Shown here piece by piece: positions 11,701-21,745 of a stretch of 64,000 nt of DNA. The notes under the pieces were generated by a model. It made no database searches and was not told where the DNA came from. It saw only the letters and a list, made by a program, of their open reading frames with translations. The stretch comes from Nageia nagi (Eukaryota; Pinophyta). Within the stretch, counting starts at the first letter, position 1; each line of letters starts with the position of its first letter. The stretch spans positions 36,146,001 to 36,210,000 of the forward strand of contig JBITNC010000002.1 in NCBI GenBank assembly GCA_050084985.1, given 5' to 3'. The translations under genes were made by a program, and so were the position numbers.

Positions 11701-12410
11701 CCAAGTTGGATCCCTCGGCCTACCTTCCACCTACTACTCTGATAGGGTCAATAAGTCATTTGGGGAAGAGTAACAGTACAGGGGCATCGCTCCTAGAATG
11801 AACATCGTTGGGAGAGTGTGGAGCCAAGGGCGAGGCATTCTGTCAAACAATTCGCAGACATATCTATCTTGTGCATATCAAAAGAACCTTTGTAATATAC
11901 CAATATATTTTTTTTGCAAAAAAACTTTCTATACTTGATTTTAAGGAACTTTTAAAAAAAATTCCTTTGTTTCAACACAAGATAGTTTAGATATATTGCA
12001 ATTTATATTCTAAACTTTTGTAGTATAAAAATGTACCCCAAAAGAAAGGTTAGTAAGAAAGATTGAATTATATTTCTTAATATTTTTTATGTATAATTTG
12101 TAATATTACAAAATAACACTACCTTTGTAATATTACATAAGTATAATAACCCCTTAAAATGTAGCAATTAAAAATTGCAAGTAATCATAGAAGGTTATCA
12201 TAAACTCAAAAAATTGCAATTTTGTTAGCCATATATTTAAAAAAAAAGGACTAACACATAGCAAGTAATATGTTAGTAGCATATTATTATAATCTATAAA
12301 ATAACCAAATGAGGAGGAAATTTATACCTTCTCTTAGTTTTACCTTACCAATGGGGTGTAAGATGAGGAATGAAGGCCTTCAAGATGTTGAAGAAGAGCT
12401 TCCACACCAA

Positions 12411-12422
12411 GCTCTGATACCA
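12411..12422 (-). promoter_or_regulatory. Primer-binding site of Copia A
   Basis: On the minus strand TGGTATCAGAGC, complementary to the 3' end of plant initiator tRNA-Met, two bases inside the 5' LTR. This fixes the element's orientation. Confidence 0.93.
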
Positions 12423-12424
12423 AT

Positions 12425-12901
12425 TGAAGAAATTAGACCTACTCTAATTCTCAAGGTCCAAGACTAGGAAACTCAATCATTCAACATAACACCATTCACA
12501 TAAGATAACACAAATATAATGTGGTTCCTCCCTCCTTGAGAGTACATCCACAACTAGTTCTCTATTCTCAATCTATGCACCTCTTACTACAATTCTCTTC
12601 CTCTCCTACACAAACTAGTAGAGTAATCTTACTCCAAATCTTTGTTATGTTACAAGAGGAGAGGCCCTCTATTTATAGCTTAAGAGCACCTCTCTAACCT
12701 CCCTTTAACCCAAGGGTAAGGTTAGGGTTACAATAAATGTATGACCTAACTTTAACCTACCAACTAACCCCATGGTAAGGTCAAAGTCCACACATAATAA
12801 AGAATTCAATTAATCCCTTAGGTATCTACATATCCTTTAAGTGATTAATTGAATTTATAAGGAGTTTGGATATTCACAATATTTCATTACAAATTCTAAC
12901 A
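12425..12901 (-). repeat. 5' LTR of Copia A
   Basis: 477 bp, same length as 3431-3907 with about 8 substitutions by eye. The TATA-like box is at 12670-12677 (element strand TATAAATA). Because this is the 5' copy it would drive the element's transcription leftwards. Confidence 0.93.
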
Positions 12902-12906
12902 ATATT

Positions 12907-13242
12907 GGCTACAAGCACCTAGAAATAGTGAAATATATATTTGTGGGGTTGAGGAATTTATTGATTTTACAAGAAAGAATTCAAGGGATCTTAAAAGATT
13001 TAGATATATATGTTGAAGATGCCAAAATATGGAAACTCTTAAATTTTAGGAGGTTCATAACCACATGTTTTCTTAATGAAATTGATAAGGCATACAACAA
13101 GTTTTATTTTGCAAGGAGAAAAATCATTTAATTTTGACCAATATGCATCAGACACATGCATCACCATGGATGAAAGTCCAAATATAGAAGGTGTACAAGA
13201 TGACATCATTGGAATGGTCAAATATCAATTGTTTAGAGAGTA
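12907..13242 (+). pseudogene. 3' part of the frame split by Copia A
   Basis: The frame interrupted at 3430 resumes at 12907 and is open to a stop at 13129-13131. After a one-base shift a second open stretch (FDQYASDTCITMDESPN...) runs to a stop at about 13242. The product looks helical and rich in Leu, Ile, Lys and Arg. No family was recognised. Confidence 0.4.
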
Positions 13243-13289
13243 AATAAGAATTGAGAGATAATGATGTCAAGTTTCAACCTGCTCCTGAT

Positions 13290-16143
13290 GAATTCTATAG
13301 CATGGTCTAAGATGTTGGCAAATAATTATAACTAGGCTATACAAAGTACACAAAACTATCGATGATACCTAAATTTTATTATCTCAAAGTAAAAGACGTC
13401 TAGTTAGACAAAAGCTTTGGTGAGTTATTAGAATTGCTAAAAGATATGCTCCTAATCAGTAATACAATTTTAGATTCCCCATATGCGATGAACAAATTGT
13501 TGAAGCCATTTAGATTAGATTATGTAATGATACATGCATTCCCCTAAGACTTTATTATATTTTGGAAAGAGCATGAACATATACAAACTTGCCCAAATTA
13601 TTGTGTTTCTTGATAGAAATTAGTTGATTCTCATTTAAATATGAAAAAAAAGGATTAAGGTTCCTACAAAGGGGTGAGGTATTTTCCCATTTCATCGAGG
13701 TTGTAGAGAATGTATAGGTAAATGATTTTACTATACCATTACCTTTGTTCTATTTCTTTTTTTCAACATTGTTAAATGTGGTTAATGTGAGTTTCTTTCT
13801 ACCTAAAGTTATCCAAATGTTATGAAGAATATGAGGTGGCATTCTCAACATAAGAGTCCAAATGAAATAATTCGACATCTAGTCGACTCTCTAGCACAAA
13901 AAAAGATAGATTTTTTGTGGTCAAATTTTGCTAAGAATCAAAATAATATATTTATAATAATGATAACTTATGGGTTCAACATTTTTGCTGACTTTAGTAC
14001 TGATTAAGTTTTTGGACCATTTTGTTAATCATGTACAATCTTCCACCATAGATTTCAATGAAGAGGAATTATTCAATCCTTAGTTTATCAATACCTAGAC
14101 CCAAGAAACTAGGAAATGATATTGATATTTTTCTACATATATTGTTTTACAACTTGCATAAACTATGTATGGAAGGAGTAAAAATGTATGATGCATTTTG
14201 CATTACTACATTCAATATGAGAGCAATAATAATATGGTCCATTCATGATTTTCCTACTTATGGAAACTTGCTAGTATGGATGAAAAAGGGATTTTAAACA
14301 TGTCCAATACGAAGGAAGAAAACTTATTCAAAACATCTTAGTGGTAGTAAAAAGATCATTTACATGGGCCATATGAGATTCCTTCATAATGATCATTTAT
14401 TTCATTATCAGAAGGCATCTTTAAATGGCTAATAAGAGTGAGGTAAAATACCAAAATATTTAAGTAGGAAGGAAATATTGAAAATTTTATAGGAAATCAA
14501 ACCATATTAAGGAAATTTGATCGAGTCAATAAAAAATAAATGCAAGAAGTATGGTGATAGCACTACTTGATGGAAGAAAAAAAATATATATGTTCGATTC
14601 GTTATGTTGAGAGGTACAACATGCAATTTCATTTCTATATTTATTGTTATATTTCTCAATGTTGATTAATTTTAGTTTGATGTTTATGTCTATGAATAAC
14701 ATACTTTAGTTCATCACAACTTGGATGTGATGCATGTAGAGAAAAATGTCTGCGAAAGCCTATTTGGAATATTGTTAGGTATTAAAGGAAATTCAAAGGA
14801 TAGCAAAAACTCCTATAAGGATTTAAGAAATATGAAAATCAAGAAAACCATTGTGGTCAAAAATTCATTGAAATAAGACATATCTTCTAACAACATCCTA
14901 CAATCTATCAAAAAAGGTTCAAAAATAAAGGGTCTATAAAACATTATATAATATGAAAGTTCCTAATGGATTCAGTTCAAATTTTAGCACATGTCTCTAT
15001 AAAAGAACCTAAGATCCTTAGTTAAAATCACAAAAATTTCATGAACTAATGCATTTTCTTCTTTCGATAGCACTACAACATGTGCTTGATAAGCAAATGC
15101 AAAAAACCATTTATAAGTTTTGCATTTTCTATAGAAATATATGTGCTAAAGTGGTAGATCTTGAAAAAATGAAGAAATTAGAGGAAGAGGTCATGGAGAT
15201 TTTATGTTTGCTATAAAAGTACTTCCCCTTCATTTTTTGATATCATTGTGCACCTAACTATTCACTTGGTGCAAGAGGTACATCTATGTGGACTTGTACA
15301 ATATCAATGGATGTACCCTTTTGAAAGGTTTATATACATTCATCAGTTTCATAAATCACCATTTTTCTAATTTTTATATATTATCTCATTGAAAGAAAAT
15401 TGTTTATTTTATTTATCAAAATTATGAAGATTTGTAAGAGTTATGTAAATAATTGAGGTAGGCTTGAAGTTTATATTGCAGAATGTTATATTATCAAGGA
15501 ATCCATTTCATTATGTGTGGACTACATGAGATATATAGAAGCAATTGGCAATTGCCTTAGTTGCATTAAGGTAGGGAGTGGAGAATAATAAGAAACTATA
15601 GTCGATGGTGGCCTTTGTCCAATAATGAAGTCTTTAATTTAGGCCAAGTTTCTTTAGAATAAGCCCATTGATGCATTCTCCTTAACATGGATGAAATTCA
15701 ACCTTTGGAAGAACAAGTACATATTTATTTTTTGTTATTATATATGGTTGAATATTATTTAGTTTCAACCATGCTTGATAAACTTTGGGCCAAATCAAAA
15801 AGCATAAGATAAGTATTAATGAATCCAACCCTTTTCTATAGAGAGATCTATAGGGGTTGAAAAAAGCTCATAATCAGGCATTCATACCTTGGCCATGAGA
15901 TCAGGTTATTGTGCTCTCTTGAATACAATAACCATGTAATGTTATATGCAATAATCTTCACACTATTTTTCTTTATTTTAGTTTCATGGAAATGGAAATA
16001 AATATAATGATGAGGCCTATAACATAATAAAATGGTTGGCATGTGGTCCAAGTTAACATGCAACCAAATTTTTAGGCTATTTAATCAACAATTATAGATT
16101 TCATACTAAAGATATAGATGAACAAATAACAACTCAAAATAAC

Positions 16144-16178
<35 letters not shown>

Positions 16179-16660
16179 ACGTGTGTGTGACTACTATTAC
16201 TATGTGTAGAGTAAGTGCAAAAGACATAAAGCCAATGGAACAAACCATCACATATTATGGTGTTATTAGGGAATTTATTTTGTTGAATTAATATTGATTT
16301 CAATACCCCTTGATCAAATTATACTAGATGAATATTCTTGATAAGAAGGGTAAATGTAAAAATGATGAAATGGGCTACACATGAGCATATCACAACATGG
16401 GGATAAACAAGAAGATGATTCATTTATCTTACCATCACATGCCAAATAAGTTTTTTTATGTACAAGATTCAATTAAAACTAGTTAGTATGTGTCTCTCAT
16501 ATCACCTCCAAGAGGGATGAAAGATACTAAACCATACACATTAGAATATGTTAGTGTCTCTAGAGCAACAAATTTTGTTGACCTTGAAATTGCACAAGAT
16601 GATACTAAAGCATATGTTTGTGGGGGTATTGAGGGTGGACATTTGAAAGCATGATCTTAT
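13290..16660 (+). pseudogene. CACTA (En/Spm) TNP2-type transposase, decayed
   Basis: Pieces appear in the order of plant CACTA transposases: ELLELLKDMLL (13420-13450); KLLKPFRLDYVMIHA then a FWKEHEH stretch (13490-13580); KVPTKGVRYFPI (13660-13690); MRWHSQHKSPNEIIRH and GFNIFADFS (13830-14000); ILSLSIPRPKKLGNDIDIFL, KMYDAFCITTFNMRA and IHDFPTYGNL (14060-14290); HHNLDVMHVEKNVCESLFG (14713-14770); FFDIIVHLTIHLVQEVHLCG with WMYPFERF (15235-15330); and a FFYVQDS piece followed by SPPRG (16450-16515). The classical forms are GPKxPGNDIDVYL, YDAxxxExFxLRAxLLWTIxDFPAYGNLSG and HNLDVMHIEKNVCxxLxGTLL. Many stops and shifts make it non-functional. Terminal inverted repeats were not located. Confidence 0.88.
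16144..16188. repeat. (GT)n microsatellite
   Basis: Sixteen or so GT dinucleotides interrupted by a CAC, at the point where CACTA similarity is weakest. An antisense frame of His-Thr repeats here is an artefact. Confidence 0.95.
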
Positions 16661-17474
16661 ATCCTGATTTGAAGCCTAATACATATTTCATTCATTATAT
16701 CATTATATGTATACACTTGAATTCATATTTAAATACTAAAATTGTATCCTCCAACATTTTTAACAAATTTATATGCATTGGTTGTTGGTAATATTTATTG
16801 CCTATTCATTGTTTATTTCTGCAATAGATGAATATAATTAAATAGTAAAGTTATTGAATGTTCATTCTTTATTTCTGTAATGGATTTATATAATTAAACA
16901 ATAAAGTTATTGCTTGTTCATTTTTTATTTAGATAATTTCATAGATTATATGGTGCACTTGGATCATTTTATATCATATGGTACAATTACATCATTTCAT
17001 ATCACTTTTGGAATAGTTTTTAACACTTGAAAAATTTATGGGTTGGACAATTGCTTTCCTTCTCCAAGCTAATTTTTGGGCCCCATTTTGAGACATATTT
17101 AGGGCTCCTTTTTCTACAAGCATGTGAATTTAGAAATATGGTATATTAAACTCAAAATTGTGATATCAAACACCTCTTTTGTTTCAATAGTGGTCTAATT
17201 ATACAAGCATATAAAATATAGTTTTTGACTTCTTGACAAGTTTGTTACAATATTCATAAGCTTTTGGGCCTATTTTTGGAAATGAAGATTATGTGATATA
17301 GATGGAATATGAACACAAAGTTAAATACAATAAGATTCAAATATGCTCTACTTTTGAATTGGTTTTTGACACTTGAAAAAATTTCAAGTTGGATAATTGT
17401 TTTCTTATTCAAGCCAATTTTTGGATCATTTAGTGTATTTATAATATTTCATGTATTTGAATCATTATATACAT

Positions 17475-17565
17475 GCATTGTTGACCTTCTTGGTTATGCA
17501 AGCTATTTTGAGAAAGCTTTGAAACCACAATATTTAATTTACAAGCATCAAGTAGACATAATCAC
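17475..17565 (+). pseudogene. PPR E-motif scrap, plus strand
   Basis: The frame encodes YTCIVDLLGYASYFEKALK, the same E-motif piece as in the array at 541-1750 but in the opposite orientation, embedded in the 330-bp repeat zone. Confidence 0.6.
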
Positions 17566-17668
17566 ACACCAAGTAGCACTCTTTTTTTTTTAAATGAAAT
17601 GGAACATGGTTTTCTTTCTACATGAAAGTGTGCACCATATCATTGTGCAAGACTCTTTAGATCTTGCA

Positions 17669-17872
17669 TTACTTTAAATCACCAATAATCTCCACAAGAG
17701 TATTCTCCATGTTTGAAATGCAATTGCCCACTTCAACATAAGTATTTAAAAGTAAAACATAATATGTAACATATTTAGGCTTCAACAAAACAAGGATTGT
17801 TGCCACATATACAAACTCCCTTATTCCTACATTCTTATATGATTTACAAGTGCGAAGAAAACACAACCACAC
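17669..17872 (-). pseudogene. PPR E/E+ motif scrap, minus strand
   Basis: The minus frame begins MWLCFLRTCKSYKNVGI and continues to YYVLLLNTYVEVGN, which matches the PPR E-domain pattern VWxxLLxACRxHxNVxLGE...YVLLSNIYAxxGxW. About 67 residues are open, with no PPR repeats upstream. Confidence 0.65.
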
Positions 17873-19099
17873 TAAAAGTTCAAAGCTCCTTCATTTTTTC
17901 ATGGCATATAATGTATTTACTATTTAAATCAATTCATATCATATGGTATAGTTGCATCATTTCAAAATATATGGTGGATGAGGCTAACTTATCACTTGTG
18001 CACTATTTTTTAACACTTCAAAAACTTCTAGGTTGGAAATTTTCTTTCCTTCTCCAAGCTAAGTTTTAGGCCCTATTTTGAGACATCTTTTGGGCTCCTT
18101 TTTCTACAAGCATATGATTTTTAGAAAGTTGGCATATTAAATTCCAAATTGTGATATCAAACACCTCTTTTTGCTTTAATGATGTTCTAATTGCATAAGC
18201 ATAAAAAAGGTAATTTATTTATTTTTTACAAGTTTGTTACAACACTCATATTACCTTTTGTGCCCCATTTTTGGAGATGAAGATTATGCAATGTAAATGG
18301 AGCATGAATACAAAGATAAACATAATAAGATTCATATCACATGGTACAATTGCATCATTTCACATATAGTGTATTTAGATCATTTCATATCATATGGTAT
18401 AGTTGCATCATTTCAAACCATATGGTATACTTAGATCAATTCATATCATATAGTGCAATTATATATTTTTATATCATATGATGCATTATACATTTAGGTC
18501 ATTTCATATCATTTGTTAGTGCATTTAGATAATTTCATATCATACACTCTATTTAGATCATTTCATATTATATGACAAAGGTGCATCATTTCACAACATA
18601 TGATGGATGAGGCCAACTTATAATTATTATACTGGTTTTTAACACTTGGAAATTTTTTGGGATAGAGAGTTGCTTTCCTTCTCTAAGCTAATTTTTGGGC
18701 CTCATTTTGAGACATCTTTTGGGTTCATTTTTCTTTTAGCATATAATTTTTAGAAAGTTGGTAAATTAAAATTAAAATTATGATATCAAGCACCTCCTTT
18801 GGTTCAATAGTAGTCATATTATACAAGCATGAAAAAGGCACTTTAGAACTTTTTGATAGGATTGTTGCAATAGTCATCAACTTTTGGGCTCATTTTTGGA
18901 CATGAATATTATGCAATGTAGATGGAATATGAACACAAAGTAAGCACAATAATATTCAAATATGCTCTACAATCATGCTCAAATGATCAAGAATACATGT
19001 AGGATCAAGAATTATACAATTATGCTCAAATGATTCGATTATGTCTTACAATATTGCTACAACATATCATAATTTTATTTCTAAAAATGTTTTGATATA

Positions 19100-21745
19100 G
19101 GTAGTTTGTCACTTTTTGACAAGTTTGTTACAAGCATGAAAAAGGCAGTATGTAAGATATCCATAGGCTGAGCCACTATATAGGTGTGGTTGGCATTCCT
19201 TTGGGTGCCGCCAGTCTTGTACTTGGATGATTAAGGTAAGAGATTGAATGGTGACTAGCCAGTTCCATCGAACTATCCTCCAGGAGCCCATGGCCAACAT
19301 TATGATTGACCTTGAAGGTGAACCATAGCGTAGTTTGAAAGCATTCTTCCATCAGAACTACACCCTATTTTTTTTTAAAAATTAATTATTCAACAACGCT
19401 TTTAGACCACTCCCTTAGTATTTAAGAAGATGGTTTATAACCGCCATCTTATATATTAAGGGGCAGTTAAAAATGCCTAAGTCGATGATTAATAACCACT
19501 TATGTATATCCTTAGGAGATGGTGTATGTGAACATACATGAGCCATTATTTACTACCACCATAAGTAGTCAACTTTTAATGACAAACACATAGGTTACAA
19601 TTGAATAATTGCCCAAAAAGGGTTTTAAGGGCAGTTATAAATCACCCCCAAAGCCACTTTTTGGTCAAACGAGAGTAGGATTGCTATGAAGACTATAGTA
19701 CTTAGGTTTGTTATAACTTGCAATAGTAAGCATTCATTCTTCTATGGTTACTAAATAGTGAAGAGTGGTATACCATCCAAAGTTGACTATTTACCTTCTC
19801 GTATGACCTTGTTTGTCTTTGTTTCTCGATTCTTCTCTTCACTTAGGAACCCAACCTTGTTTTATCCTATATCAACCAATTTCTTTGCACTTCTTATGAA
19901 GGAAACTTTAAGTGGTTGTCTCTTCACAATTGTATCTTCATCCAATTCTCACCGATAATTTACTTCTCCTAAGGTAGGTCTTTTCTTGTTCAAAGCTTTT
20001 TTTCTTATCTTTAACTTGTTGTCATTCCTTATTCTTTGACAAATTCATTCACTTGATCTTTTTCTTCTATGATAGTTAACTCTCTTCCTTTCATTTAGTT
20101 TGCGTTATCATTATTTTCTTTGTAACCTTCTTTGATTATAGTTATTGATTCAATAAAATTGTTCATTTGTTACTTCAACACTTCTTTGTCTATTTGATTA
20201 TTGTTACTTTTTTCAGCCTCACCTTGCAAAATTTCTCCTTCTTCACATTTTGATGGGTTTCTTGTCATCACCTAGTCTTGCACCTCTTGATGTTCTTTTT
20301 GTCTCCATTCTTTGCATCCTTTGTCTATGATAGTTACCTTTGTCAGGCACAATCTCAGGTTGTGTTTGACCTGACCACATTTCTTATTACTTTATTGCAT
20401 GATCGATACTATTTTAATTATCTAGGATATATCTATGTAATTTTTAGTATCAACAACTCCATTGAAAAATTATTTTATTATTTCTATTCCTATTAAGAAT
20501 AAGAAAAAAATTAATATCCTTCCTACACCTTTGTTAGAAAATGTTAGTTAATATTTCCTCTTTTTTTTTAAATGGTATGAAACCCTTCAAGTCTAAGGAC
20601 AATAATAAATATAAAATATTAATATTAATAAACGATAATCTATGATAAAATAATTAATAGATCAATAATGAACATATATAATAAAATAACAATAATCACA
20701 AATTGGTCATGTGTTGACCTTGCTACGACTTATATCTCGTTGGTTGAATTGGTCATGAGTTGGTCTCGTGTTCCATTACCAATACGAGACATGCATACTA
20801 TATAATGACCTACTACAATTGTTCATCCCTAGATCAATTAATATCCAATGAACGTTAATATAATTTACCCTTTACCTTCAATATTTTATAATTAAGAAAT
20901 ATTCTTCATATTTGAGAAGACTACCCACTAAGATTTTACTTAGAAATTACAATTAATATCAATGAATGTACAATTAATTTGAACATAAAAAAAAAAACAA
21001 GGGAAACCATTGAATCAGTCCTAGCAAACCATTAAAATAATACCTTTTCAATTATGAGCAGTGTCAAACATGCAAGTAAACAATTCTTAGAAACATTTAA
21101 ATAATTGAAGGATAGATCTCCTTTATCAACAAATGATAATTAATATACATAACTTTGCTTGTTATCATCGATCATCAAGGATAATTTAATATTTCCAGAG
21201 AGACGACAACTTGGTAAACAGATGTACCTCCCTCGCATGGGATTCATCTGCTTAAAGAAAGTTTTGTTTTTATCTGCCTTCAAAAATATCGAATTTCAGT
21301 CTGAAAGCAATTTTTCCTTCACTGTTATGTTTGTGTCAGGGACTCTCCATCCACTATGCAAGACTTGTGACCTTCGAAAGGCTTTTAAAACCACCCGTAC
21401 GTGTGTATTCCTTCATGGATGTGGGTCCATGAGATTGATGGGTTTTTGTACAGTGCAACTTTTTTTTAACAACACGAAGTGGATGATTCAATGCTAAACC
21501 AGATCCTAAAAAAGAACAATCTTTAGATTAGTTGACCAATTTGTGGGGAGTTCCTACAGGTCTTGGACTCGAAACATTTAGCCTTATCAACATAAGATCT
21601 GTTGTTATCGAACCTTAGTTCATGGAGATATAAGAGTATAACAGATTTCTTGTCTCACCATAAGATCTGTTATTGAAAAAATTGCAGTGAGGGAGTAGGT
21701 GCTGTTAGTGTGATCTCTAATCTGGATCCATAGATTTCTTGTTTC
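19100..21745. other. Intergenic; possible transposon end at 19400-19700
   Basis: No gene was recognised. From about 19405 to 19660 there are several related short stretches (gatggtttataaccgcc, aggggcagttaaaaatgcc, gatgattaataaccac, gggcagttataaatcacccc) that resemble the subterminal repeats of CACTA elements, so this could be the 3' end of the CACTA element upstream. That is a guess. Small frames at 19758-19958, 20278-20496 and 21159-21497 have no recognisable similarity. The final part should contain the promoter of the transporter gene, but no clear TATA box was assigned. Confidence 0.3.

Larger units (their letters stand above)
10531..11890. other. Cargo region of Copia A leader
   Basis: Flanking sequence to the left (10390-10530, around gagcatacgttgctttt and cagccatca...ccgtgggaag) matches B at 41970-42110, but the following ~1.3 kb is different in A and B and visibly richer in G+C than the rest of the element. 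It contains a sterol methyltransferase fragment on the plus strand (11500-11700), an unrecognised open stretch behind an intron-acceptor-like site (11063-11236), and a short PPR-like piece (ELFDRMP) on the minus strand near 11835-11860. The right edge shares gaggcatt(c/t)tgtcaaacaattc with B. I infer captured host DNA. Confidence 0.65.
3431..12901 (-). mobile_element. Copia LTR retrotransposon A, complete structure
   Basis: A 9471-bp element on the minus strand. It has two 477-bp LTRs with TG...CA ends, a tRNA-iMet primer-binding site next to the right LTR, a polypurine tract next to the left LTR, and the perfect 5-bp target duplication ATATT at 3426-3430 and 12902-12906. The coding order gag-protease-integrase-reverse transcriptase-RNase H is that of Copia (Pseudoviridae type). 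The LTRs differ at about 8 positions by eye, so insertion is recent relative to elements C and E. Unusual features are a leader of about 3.5 kb between primer-binding site and gag that holds host-derived cargo, and a minisatellite downstream of RNase H. Confidence 0.95.
17020..18990. repeat. Three diverged copies of a ~330-bp repeat with short satellite-like spacers
   Basis: The block with ttgctttccttctccaagctaa, ttttgggcc(c/t)cattttgagacat, a ttgtgatatcaaacacctc-type stretch and ...gaagattatg...tagatggaatatgaacacaaag occurs at about 17020-17320, 17995-18330 and 18630-18960, with a partial copy at 17335-17430. Between copies 2 and 3 (18330-18610) the motif atttcatatcatatggtac recurs every 30-45 bp. 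No coding capacity was recognised. Confidence 0.75.

Noticed and set aside
11237-11773. Plus-strand frame of 178 codons overlapping the SMT2-like fragment
   Set aside because: The family similarity is in another frame; this one has no recognisable motif across the same bases.
16106-16303. Minus-strand frame with a His-Thr repeat
   Set aside because: Translation of the (GT)n microsatellite.
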